Of a DNA stretch of 64,000 bases, positions 40,974 to 49,535 are shown piece by piece (position 1 is the first letter of the stretch; each line of letters begins with the position of its first letter). The notes beneath the pieces are model-generated. The model searched no databases and was not told the origin of the DNA. It saw nothing but the letters and a program-made list of their open reading frames with translations. Position numbers and translations under genes: made by a program. Origin of the DNA: Bacteroidales bacterium (GTDB taxonomy: Bacteria > Bacteroidota > Bacteroidia > Bacteroidales > P3); NCBI GenBank assembly GCA_017480245.1, contig JAFVBA010000010.1, positions 124,001 to 188,000 on the forward strand, given 5' to 3'.

Positions 40974-43397
40974 ATGAAAAGATTAATCACATTACTCGTA
41001 TCGCTCGCCACTGCAAGCACTATGTTTGCAAGCGAAGCAGACTTGGTAATCCCTGATGCTATTCACGAATTCGGTTTCTTGCATTGGGGATTTTTGGTAA
41101 CGGTACTCGGCTTTCTGTTCGGTATGTACCATTTTATTAAAACAAAAAAATTGCCTGTCCATAAGAAGATGTTGGAAATAGGTGAAGTTATTTACAAAAC
41201 ATGCTCCACTTATTTGAAACAACAGGGCAAGTTTTTGGCGACACTGTTTATATTTATAGGTATTATCGTGGCAATTTACTTTGGGGGGTTGGCTGAAAAC
41301 AATGCAGGTATCGGAGGCGTATTACTTATTTTGTTTTGGACGGTTGTCGGAATCTTGGGGTCGTACGGTGTTGCCGCTTACGGAATCCGTATGAATACTT
41401 TCGCAAATGCAAGAATGGCTTTCGCTTCATTGAGAAAACAACCTCTAAAGTTATTGAATATTCCGTTGAATGCAGGAATGTCAATCGGTGTAATGTTGGT
41501 TTGCGTGGAATTATTCTTGATGTTAATAATTCTTCTTTGCATGCCGACCCATTTAGCAGGCAGTTGCTTTATCGGATTTGCGATAGGAGAAAGTTTAGGT
41601 GCCTCAGCATTGCGTATAGCAGGCGGAATCTTTACTAAGATTGCCGATATTGGCTCAGACTTAATGAAAGTTGTCTTCAAAATAGGCGAAGACGACCCAA
41701 GAAATCCCGGAGTTATTGCCGATTGTACGGGAGATAACGCAGGAGATTCAATAGGCCCGACAGCAGATGGCTTTGAAACTTACGGCGTAACGGGAGTTGC
41801 CTTGGTATCATTTATATTGCTTGCGGTAAAAGACCCGATGATGCAAAGGGATTTGCTTGTTTGGATATTCTCTATGCGTATCCTTATGGTGATTACTTCA
41901 GTTGTTGCATTCTGGATTAATAACGGTATCTCAAAAGCAAAATACAGCAAAACGGAAGACTTAGATTTTGAAAAGCCTCTTACAAATCTTATTTGGATTG
42001 CATCAATTCTTAGTATAGCAGTTACATTTATCGTATCTTATTTCCAACTTGGTCATTTGGGTAACGGATTGTGGTGTTTGTTGGCTTCAATTATTTCATT
42101 GGGAACAATAGGCGCTGCGGTAATTCCTGAAATCACCAAAGTATTTACTTCTCCGCACAGCGGACATGTACAAGAGGTTGTAAAGGCCTCGCATCACGGC
42201 GGAGCATCATTGAATATCCTTTCGGGATTTGTTACCGGTAATTTCTCAGGATTCTGGACGGGATTGATATTTGTAATACTTATGTTCTTGTCTTATGTAT
42301 TGAGTGTAAATATTACAGATTCCATGATGTCATATCCTGCGATCTTTGCATTCGGATTAGTAGCCTTCGGAATGTTGGGCATGGGTCCTGTAACGATTGC
42401 GGTAGATAGTTACGGACCTGTAACAGACAACGCACAGAGTGTATATGAACTTTCCTTGATTGAGGACGAACCTAACAAGGATGAAGAAATTGAAAAAGAA
42501 TTCGGCTTCAAACCTGACTGGGAAAAGAGTAAATATTATTTGGAACAGAATGACGGCGCAGGCAATACATTTAAAGCAACTGCAAAACCTGTTCTTATCG
42601 GAACGGCAGTCGTAGGTGCAACAACGATGATATTCTCCATTATCTTGGTAATACAAAACGTTTTGGGAGTTAATCCATCCGAGATATTGAATTTGCTTAA
42701 CCCTTATACAATCTTAGGATTTATCCTTGGCGGTTGCGTTATCTATTGGTTTACTGGTGCATCCACACAAGCAGTTACCGTTGGTGCTAACCGTGCAGTG
42801 GCATTTATCAAAGACCATATCAAACTTGACCCTAACGCTCCTAAGAAAGCTGACCCTAAATCCAGTGTTGAAGTTGTTAAGATTTGTACTCAATACGCAC
42901 AAAAGGGAATGTGGAACATCTTCTTGGCTATTTTCTTCTTTGCATTGGGATTTGCATGCCTTGCATCACCTGCAGGTATCGGCGGAAGCAATGCTGTAAG
43001 TTTGTTTGTTTCTTACTTGATTTCTATTGCCATGTTCGGTTTGTTCCAAGCCGTATTTATGGCTAACGCAGGTGGAAGTTGGGACAACAGCAAGAAAGTT
43101 GTTGAAGTTGATTTGGCTTTGAAGGGAACTGATTTGCATGATGCTTCGGTTGTAGGCGATACTGTCGGCGACCCATTCAAAGATACGTCTTCGGTTTCCT
43201 TAAATCCTATCATCAAATTCACGACTTTGTTCGGATTGTTGGCAATGGAGATGGCTATCAGCGAAAGTTTTAGAGATATGGCGCCGTATTTCGGAGTTGT
43301 ATTCGTACTTGTAGCAATCGTATTCGTATGGCGTTCATTCTACAAGATGAGAATTGACGACACTATGGAAAATATTGTTAAACAATACAAGAAATAG
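40974..43397 (+). CDS. hppA: Membrane-bound ion-translocating pyrophosphatase
   Basis: Hydrolyses pyrophosphate and pumps Na+ (and possibly H+) outward across the inner membrane. The 807 residues have about 16 membrane helices and the PPi-site motifs GEDDPRNPGVIADCTGDNAG, ITDSMMSYPA, DSYGPVTDNAQSV and VGDTVGDPFKDTS. The K+-dependence site is the GNTxx motif: the sequence reads GNTFKA, with lysine where K+-requiring enzymes have alanine. An acidic insertion of about 30 residues (EDEPNKDEEIEKEFG onward) lies before it. The upstream start at 40863 precedes the promoter, so ATG 40974 is used; it gives a signal-like N-terminus. A terminator follows at 43445-43494. Confidence 0.95.
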   Translation: MKRLITLLVSLATASTMFASEADLVIPDAIHEFGFLHWGFLVTVLGFLFGMYHFIKTKKLPVHKKMLEIGEVIYKTCSTYLKQQGKFLATLFIFIGIIVAIYFGGLAENNAGIGGVLLILFWTVVGILGSYGVAAYGIRMNTFANARMAFASLRKQPLKLLNIPLNAGMSIGVMLVCVELFLMLIILLCMPTHLAGSCFIGFAIGESLGASALRIAGGIFTKIADIGSDLMKVVFKIGEDDPRNPGVIADCTGDNAGDSIGPTADGFETYGVTGVALVSFILLAVKDPMMQRDLLVWIFSMRILMVITSVVAFWINNGISKAKYSKTEDLDFEKPLTNLIWIASILSIAVTFIVSYFQLGHLGNGLWCLLASIISLGTIGAAVIPEITKVFTSPHSGHVQEVVKASHHGGASLNILSGFVTGNFSGFWTGLIFVILMFLSYVLSVNITDSMMSYPAIFAFGLVAFGMLGMGPVTIAVDSYGPVTDNAQSVYELSLIEDEPNKDEEIEKEFGFKPDWEKSKYYLEQNDGAGNTFKATAKPVLIGTAVVGATTMIFSIILVIQNVLGVNPSEILNLLNPYTILGFILGGCVIYWFTGASTQAVTVGANRAVAFIKDHIKLDPNAPKKADPKSSVEVVKICTQYAQKGMWNIFLAIFFFALGFACLASPAGIGGSNAVSLFVSYLISIAMFGLFQAVFMANAGGSWDNSKKVVEVDLALKGTDLHDASVVGDTVGDPFKDTSSVSLNPIIKFTTLFGLLAMEMAISESFRDMAPYFGVVFVLVAIVFVWRSFYKMRIDDTMENIVKQYKK

Positions 43398-43444
43398 TGT
43401 AATAAAAAGTAGATAAAATGTAATATCTCGTGTATTACGTTTTG

Positions 43445-43494
43445 ACAGTGTGCAATACAGATAAATGAAATGAGTATTGCACACTGTATTTTTA
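43445..43494 (+). terminator. hppA terminator
   Basis: ACAGTGTGCAATAC (43445-43458) pairs perfectly over 14 bp with GTATTGCACACTGT (43474-43487), followed by ATTTTTAT. Confidence 0.9.
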
Positions 43495-43632
43495 TATAAG
43501 AACTCAGTACTTTGACAAATTATCATTTTAAAAATTCATATTATTATATTAAAGTATAATTTTGCATAAATAATTTGAAGATTTAATTTTTTGAAATATA
43601 GTAGTGTTTTCTTCACTTTTTCATTGATTTTT

Positions 43633-43663
43633 TTTGTTTGTTAAATATAAAATCGTAACTTTG
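43633..43663 (+). promoter_or_regulatory. CoA-transferase gene promoter
   Basis: TTTG at 43633-43636 and TAACTTTG at 43656-43663, 19 bases apart; start codon 43703. Confidence 0.65.
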
Positions 43664-43702
43664 CGTTCTGTTTCAAGAGACTAACTTTAAATATTATATG
43701 TT

Positions 43703-45013
43703 ATGAATAACCATTACACCCCCGTTACTGCGAAAGAGGCAGTTCAAGTGATAAAATCGGGAGACCACGTTCATTTGGCGTCAGTTTCCGCTTCGCCGCA
43801 GTGTTTGATAGAAGCGATGTGCGAAAGAGGCAGAAACAAAGAATTTCAAAACGTTTATGTCCATCATCTTCACACCGAAGGTCCTGCACCTTACGCTTCG
43901 GAAGAATTTGCAGGCGTTTTCCAACACAATGCTTTCTTTGTAGGAAAAAATGTCCGCAAAGCAGTTCAGTCAGGTTTCGCAGATTATATCCCAGTTAATC
44001 TCGTAGATACCCAAAGGTTATATCGCGACGGAGTGTTGCCTTGCGACGTGGCAATGATTCAAGTTTGCCCGCCTGACGAGCATGGATTCGTTTCTATGGG
44101 TACGAGTGTTGATGCAACGTTGGCTGCAGTGGAAAAAGCGCATGCGGTTATTGCGGTGGTTAATCCTAATGTACCGAGAACATTCGGCGACAGTATTATC
44201 CCGATGTCAATGATTGATATTTTCGTAGAAGATGACAGCCCTGTAATGGAAGCCCCTGTTGCACAGCCTGACAGCATTCAGGACGCAATAGGAAGACACG
44301 TTGCCGAGTTGATTGATGACGGAGCGTGCTTACAGATGGGTATCGGAGCGATTCCTAATGCCGTTCTTACGCATTTGGGAGACCACAAAAACTTGGGTAT
44401 ACATACCGAGATGTTTTCTGACGGCGCTTTACCGTTGATAGAAAAAGGTATTATCAACGGTACTGAAAAAATAATGAACCGCTCACGTGTTGTCGCTACA
44501 TTTGTTATGGGAACAAAGAAGTTGTATGATTTTGTAAATGATAATGCAATGGTAAGATTGATGGACGTAGGCTATACCAACGATCCGCGAATCATTGCAT
44601 CACAAACGAAAATGACGGCAATCAATTCTGCATTGGAAATAGACATAACAGGACAGGTTTGCGCAGAATCAATAGGAACTAAATTCTTCAGCGGCATAGG
44701 CGGACAAATTGACTTTGTTACCGGTGCTGCATTGTCAAAAGGTGGAAAGAATATAATGGCTATGCCTTCCGCAACCAGCAGAGGAGAAAGCAAAATTGTA
44801 CCTACGTTGAAAGAAGGGGCAATTGGCGGAGCTCCGCGCAGTATGTTGCATTGGATTGTAACGGAATACGGTGCTGTTTATGTATATGGAAAGAGTTTGC
44901 AGGAAAGAGCGAAGTTGCTTATCTCTATTGCACACCCTGACCACAGAGAAGAATTGGAGAAAGCGGCATTTGAACGTTACGGTTCGCACTTTGTATATAT
45001 AGAAAAGGCATAA
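43703..45013 (+). CDS. Acetyl-CoA hydrolase/transferase family protein
   Basis: A 436-residue CoA-transferase of the type acting between acetate and 4-hydroxybutyrate, butyrate or succinate CoA esters. The N-terminal half covers VHLASVSASPQCLIEAM, the second half has LQMGIGAIPNAVL, GIHTEMFSDG with the catalytic Glu in HTEMF, and GIGGQIDFVTGAALSKGGK. In fermentative anaerobes these enzymes conserve the CoA bond energy while releasing acetate or butyrate. Which acyl group is moved cannot be told from sequence alone. It has its own promoter and a terminator. Confidence 0.92.
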   Translation: MNNHYTPVTAKEAVQVIKSGDHVHLASVSASPQCLIEAMCERGRNKEFQNVYVHHLHTEGPAPYASEEFAGVFQHNAFFVGKNVRKAVQSGFADYIPVNLVDTQRLYRDGVLPCDVAMIQVCPPDEHGFVSMGTSVDATLAAVEKAHAVIAVVNPNVPRTFGDSIIPMSMIDIFVEDDSPVMEAPVAQPDSIQDAIGRHVAELIDDGACLQMGIGAIPNAVLTHLGDHKNLGIHTEMFSDGALPLIEKGIINGTEKIMNRSRVVATFVMGTKKLYDFVNDNAMVRLMDVGYTNDPRIIASQTKMTAINSALEIDITGQVCAESIGTKFFSGIGGQIDFVTGAALSKGGKNIMAMPSATSRGESKIVPTLKEGAIGGAPRSMLHWIVTEYGAVYVYGKSLQERAKLLISIAHPDHREELEKAAFERYGSHFVYIEKA

Positions 45014-45020
45014 ATATTTT

Positions 45021-45084
45021 TAAAACGACACTTTAAGAGAATGATTCCGAAAAAGAATTTACTAAAGTGCCGTTTTATTTTTTG
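45021..45084 (+). terminator. Terminator after the CoA-transferase gene
   Basis: TAAAACGACACTTTAAG (45021-45037) pairs with CTAAAGTGCCGTTTTA (45062-45077), then TTTTTT. Its loop and right arm (GAATTTACTAAAGTGCCG) resemble the 86-bp palindromic elements, suggesting a common origin. Confidence 0.75.
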
Positions 45085-45142
45085 ATATGCCTTGTTATTC
45101 AAATAAACAATAATCTTACAATTATCCAATCACACAAGAGTA

Positions 45143-47026
45143 ATGCAAAAACGGAATTATTCCGAATATTTTAATATCTTGGCACTTTTGCTTATCATCA
45201 CGGCGGCATTTGTTCTGCGTTTGTACAGATTTTTTGACATTCCTTTTACGCACGATGAGTTCAGCGCATTGTCAAGAACGCATTTCAATAATTTTCATGA
45301 CTTGATAGAGAAAGGTGTTGCCATTGACGGACATCCTCCTTTGATTCAAATTTTCTTATATTACTACACGCAACTTTTCGGTTATGAAGAATGGGTGGTG
45401 AAGTTGCCCTTTATTTTGACGGGATTGCTGAGCGTCTTTTTAACTTATAAAATTGCTTTAAAGTTGTTCGGAAATACATCCGCCTTATTAAGCAGTACGG
45501 TTATGGCATCAACAGAGTTTGCCGTGATGTACTCACAGATTGCACGCCCTTATGTAAGCGGAATGTTCTTTTGTCTTTGCGCAGTTTATTTTTGGATTAA
45601 TATTATAAGGGAATATGAAACCAAAACTCTGAGAAATGCAATCGGTTTTGTGTTATCTGCAACTGCTGCCGCCTATACACATCATTTTTCATTGTTGCTT
45701 ATATTCTTTATAGGCATAAGCGGATTGTTTATAGTAAAGAAAGAAGACATTGTGAAATATCTACTGTTGTGTTTAGCAATAGTAGTATTGTATATTCCTA
45801 ATGTACCGATTATCCTTGCACAGTTAAAAATGAAAGGAGTTGGAGGGTGGTTAGGCGCTCCGCATTGGGATTTTCTGTTGATATTTCTTTATTATATCTG
45901 CCATTATTCTTTATTTGTTATAGCGTTTTTAATTTTGATTGTTGTAATTGCTGTATTGAGTGAAAAGAATTTTACTTTGCTGCAACGGAAGTTTCAATTA
46001 ATTTTTCTTTGTTGTTTTCTGCTTTCTTTTTTGACGGGATTTGTTTATTCATTGTGCGTAGATCCTGTACTGCAATATTCATCGCTTATTTTTTCTTTCC
46101 CTTTACTTGTTATAAGCTTCTTTTCTATAATAAAAAATCAAAAACCTGTTATAAACTTATTGCTGGTCGCAGTCTTGTTGTCAGTAAATATTACAACACT
46201 TATATACAAAAGAGAATATTATTCTTTGTTTTATAATTCAATCTTTGAAAAAATAATAACAGATAAGCAGATTTATCAAAAACAATGTCCTAATGTAGTA
46301 AGTATGATAAGTTTTCATTCAGAGATTACTACTTATTACATTAATAAGTACTCTGATAATAATAATTTTATAAATATATCGGATATCAAATCCGACAAAG
46401 AATTTTATGATACTCTGCAATACCTAACTACCAAGACGGATAACATTTATCTTGGGATATTTACTGTTGATAATATGGTATTTAGGAGCATGATTAAGGA
46501 GTTGTATCCTTATGTTGTGGCGTGGAATAACTATCAAGAGGGAGAGACATTTGTATTTAGTAAAGATGAAGATTATTCTGACAAAAATTTAACTCAGAAA
46601 TATGACTCTATAATTTATTATTCTTCGGATACCTTGCATGTAACACAAGATATAACATATTCAGATGCGGTGATAATTCCTTTAAAACAAATAATGAATG
46701 ACAAAAATAATTGTATTGACATCTCTTGTGAGGTATTGCTTACACAGAATAGTAACAATGGATATTTAATTGCGGAGATTAACGGAGGAAATAAACAATT
46801 GCTTTACCGAGGTTCCGATTTTGCAGAATTTATTGACCCAAACAAGAAGGATAATTGGCAAAAGATATTTTTGTCATTCAAATTGGATGAAAGATATTGC
46901 AGATATAAATCTCCGACAGTAACAATTTATGCCTTGAATACAAAACACAATGATTATTTTGTAAGAAATATGAAAGTGAAGTTGCGTACAGGTAATTGCA
47001 GGCAATGGAGAATCTTGGAAAAATAA
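45143..47026 (+). CDS. GT39-type (ArnT/PMT-like) glycosyltransferase
   Basis: A 627-residue membrane glycosyltransferase. The N-terminal half has about ten to twelve helices and the DE-type active-site loop PFTHDEFSALSRTHF, followed by GHPPLIQIFLYYY and MASTEFAVMYSQIARPY. These are typical of family 39/83 enzymes that use a polyprenyl-phosphate sugar donor. The C-terminal 250 residues (from about 375) form a soluble, presumably periplasmic domain. The acceptor may be lipid A, a lipoprotein or glycan. It follows the CoA-transferase gene after its terminator. Confidence 0.82.
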   Translation: MQKRNYSEYFNILALLLIITAAFVLRLYRFFDIPFTHDEFSALSRTHFNNFHDLIEKGVAIDGHPPLIQIFLYYYTQLFGYEEWVVKLPFILTGLLSVFLTYKIALKLFGNTSALLSSTVMASTEFAVMYSQIARPYVSGMFFCLCAVYFWINIIREYETKTLRNAIGFVLSATAAAYTHHFSLLLIFFIGISGLFIVKKEDIVKYLLLCLAIVVLYIPNVPIILAQLKMKGVGGWLGAPHWDFLLIFLYYICHYSLFVIAFLILIVVIAVLSEKNFTLLQRKFQLIFLCCFLLSFLTGFVYSLCVDPVLQYSSLIFSFPLLVISFFSIIKNQKPVINLLLVAVLLSVNITTLIYKREYYSLFYNSIFEKIITDKQIYQKQCPNVVSMISFHSEITTYYINKYSDNNNFINISDIKSDKEFYDTLQYLTTKTDNIYLGIFTVDNMVFRSMIKELYPYVVAWNNYQEGETFVFSKDEDYSDKNLTQKYDSIIYYSSDTLHVTQDITYSDAVIIPLKQIMNDKNNCIDISCEVLLTQNSNNGYLIAEINGGNKQLLYRGSDFAEFIDPNKKDNWQKIFLSFKLDERYCRYKSPTVTIYALNTKHNDYFVRNMKVKLRTGNCRQWRILEK

Positions 47027-47170
47027 CTATTACTTGTTTTGAGTAGTTGTTACAATAGAAAATTTTCATATTTGCGGTATTTCATACTGCTTAAAAGGGA
47101 ATTAAGAACATAATAAAAAGTACTTTTTTCAGTTATTAATGTAATAAATGATTAAAACAATAAGATTTTT

Positions 47171-49402
47171 ATGAAGTTTAGAAAAACGATATTACTGTTG
47201 CTTTGTCTTTGTTTGGTATTGCCTGCTACGGCTCAAAGAAAGAAAAAACAAGAACCTCAAAGAAAGAAAGTCGCTTTGGTTCTTTCAGGCGGAGGCGCGA
47301 AAGGTACGGCACACATAGGGGCATTGAAAGTTTTGGAAGAAGCAAATATTCCTGTGGATATGATTGTCGGAACGTCAATGGGGGCATTGATGGGCGGTTT
47401 ATACTCAATTGGTTATGATGCATCCATGCTTGATTCTCTTGTGAGGATACAAGACTGGCCTTTTTTGCTTTCCGACCGTATCAAACCAACAGAACAAAAT
47501 CTTTTGCAGCGCAATAAACAAAATACTTATATGGTTTCTTTAGCTGTAAATGACAAAGGCAGATTCAATATCTCCAAAACGGGATTTATAAAAGGAAAAA
47601 ATCTTTCCAATTTGTTTTCTAAACTTACTCTTGGCTATCATGACAGTATTGATTTCAATACTTTGCCTATTCCCTTTGCCTGTGTTGCTACCGATTTGAC
47701 TGATTTTTCCGAGAAAGTATTTCATAACGGCAACCTTGCTACAGCAATGCGTGCTTCTATGAGTATTCCTGCAGTTTTCTCTCCTGTTTATTTGGATAGT
47801 ATGGTACTTGTGGATGGCGGATTGCGGAATAATTATCCTGCGGACATTGCTAAGGCGATGGGAGCGGACATTATAATCGGTGTTTCCGTACAAAACGAGA
47901 TGAAAAAGCAGGCTGACAAATTCAATTCCGCACTTGCGGTTGTCAATCAACTGACGGACATCGGCAATTTGAACAAATTGGACGAGAACTTGGCTCTTAC
48001 CGATATTTTTATCAAGGTTAATGTTGATGGATATTCGGCTGCAAGTTTCAGTTTGGCGGCTATTGACACCCTTATAAGAAGAGGCGAAGAGGCAGCGAGA
48101 AGTAAGTATGACGAACTGCTTAATCTGAAAAAAGAATTGGGACTTGGAGATGATTACATTGCCCCAAGACCCAAACAATATCACATGGCAAACCAAAATA
48201 TCCGCATGAAAATAAGCGAAGTTCATTTCAAAAATATAACGAGTGCGGACAAAAAGTATTTGAGAGAGAAATTTAATCTGAGAAGAGGAGAATCCACTAC
48301 AATAAATGATATAGAGAAAGCATTGACTGTACTGCGTACCAATTTGTTTTATAATGACGCTTCATACCAAATTGAATACAAAAAAGACGGTTACGCAATC
48401 AATATAGAGAGTGAAGGTAAGAAAACGGCGGAATTGTTTATGGGCGTCCGTTTTGATAATGAAGAGAAAGTGTCTTTGCAATTCAACGGTACGATGCCCG
48501 TACAACTTTTAGTGCCTATCGTATTACAGGGAACGCTTAGGCTGGGTAAGAGAAGTATGGGAAGAATAGAGGCTACATTCAATCCTTCTTCGTTGGCTTC
48601 TTTCACTGCTGCATACACTTATCGGCACAATGACATCAATATTTATTGGAAAGGCGACAGAGATTTCAATCCTGACTACAATCAACACCAATTTGATATA
48701 GGTTTTATGAATTACGGTTTCAAAAATCTGTTGTTTGACTTTTTTGCAAGGTGGGATTACTACAATTATACGCAGATTCTTATCGGTAGTAGGTCAAGAA
48801 ATCCTTTTTATTCGGCATCTCACATGTACTCTTATCACGCAAGAATACATTACGATGACAGGTTAAACAAATATTTTGCTACTCAAGGACAACAATACGA
48901 GATTCACTATTTGCTATATACCGATAACTTCTACCAATATGAAGAAGGACAGCCGTTACATGCTCTTTCGTTTAATTTTCAAAAGATTTTACCGATTTCA
49001 GACAGACTTGTTATTGAGCCGATGTTATATGGCAGAAGTATTTTCGGGGACAACGTGCCGACGGTATTATATAACGGCATAGGAGGTCATTATTTCTCTC
49101 ATTACATTGAGCAACATATGCCTTTTGCAGGGATAGGCAATATAGAGGTTGTGAAAAACAATTTTGCAGGATTGGAACTCAACGCCCGTTACCGTATATT
49201 GGATAATAACTATGTAAGTTTTGCGGTAGCATCGGGACAAGTTAGCGACAAATTGAAAGAAATCTTTTCTGACTCTCCTTTGTTTGGGTTGAGATTGTCT
49301 TATTTCTACAATTCAATTATAGGACCTATCGGATCGTCATTGGGATATTCAACCCGTACTCACGAACCTTATTTGTTTGTAAATATAGGTTACGAATTTT
49401 AA
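47171..49402 (+). CDS. Patatin-like phospholipase with outer-membrane barrel
   Basis: A 743-residue outer-membrane protein of the PlpD type. After the signal peptide (LLLLCLCLVLPATAQ) comes the patatin domain: oxyanion loop SGGGAKGTAHIGALKVL, nucleophile GTSMG in VGTSMGALMGG, and the Asp of the dyad in VDGGLRNNYPADIAKAMGAD. One POTRA-like domain (about 340-420) and a C-terminal barrel ending in FVNIGYEF follow. It probably cleaves phospholipid acyl chains at the cell surface. The gene faces polA, with an 86-bp palindrome between the two. Confidence 0.92.
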   Translation: MKFRKTILLLLCLCLVLPATAQRKKKQEPQRKKVALVLSGGGAKGTAHIGALKVLEEANIPVDMIVGTSMGALMGGLYSIGYDASMLDSLVRIQDWPFLLSDRIKPTEQNLLQRNKQNTYMVSLAVNDKGRFNISKTGFIKGKNLSNLFSKLTLGYHDSIDFNTLPIPFACVATDLTDFSEKVFHNGNLATAMRASMSIPAVFSPVYLDSMVLVDGGLRNNYPADIAKAMGADIIIGVSVQNEMKKQADKFNSALAVVNQLTDIGNLNKLDENLALTDIFIKVNVDGYSAASFSLAAIDTLIRRGEEAARSKYDELLNLKKELGLGDDYIAPRPKQYHMANQNIRMKISEVHFKNITSADKKYLREKFNLRRGESTTINDIEKALTVLRTNLFYNDASYQIEYKKDGYAINIESEGKKTAELFMGVRFDNEEKVSLQFNGTMPVQLLVPIVLQGTLRLGKRSMGRIEATFNPSSLASFTAAYTYRHNDINIYWKGDRDFNPDYNQHQFDIGFMNYGFKNLLFDFFARWDYYNYTQILIGSRSRNPFYSASHMYSYHARIHYDDRLNKYFATQGQQYEIHYLLYTDNFYQYEEGQPLHALSFNFQKILPISDRLVIEPMLYGRSIFGDNVPTVLYNGIGGHYFSHYIEQHMPFAGIGNIEVVKNNFAGLELNARYRILDNNYVSFAVASGQVSDKLKEIFSDSPLFGLRLSYFYNSIIGPIGSSLGYSTRTHEPYLFVNIGYEF

Positions 49403-49436
49403 ATGAGAATCTGACACACAGGTATTTAAAATCTCC

Positions 49437-49522
49437 AAAATAAAGTGCCGAATCAGTAAATTCTTTTCTGAAAAGAGTAAAATGTTTTTTGAAAAGAATT
49501 TTGTGATTCGGCACTTTATTTT
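49437..49522. repeat. 86-bp palindromic element between convergent genes
   Basis: Starts AAAATAAAGTGCCGAATCAG, ends GATTCGGCACTTTATTTT, with the same central units as 7437-7520. It stands between the patatin gene (plus) and polA (minus), a place suited to a bidirectional terminator. Confidence 0.9.
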
Positions 49523-49535
49523 AATAAAATATAAT

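Larger units (their letters stand above)
43398..43702. other. Intergenic region with terminator and promoter
   Basis: Holds the hppA terminator (43445-43494) and the promoter of the CoA-transferase gene (43633-43663). No gene is seen in between. Confidence 0.65.
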
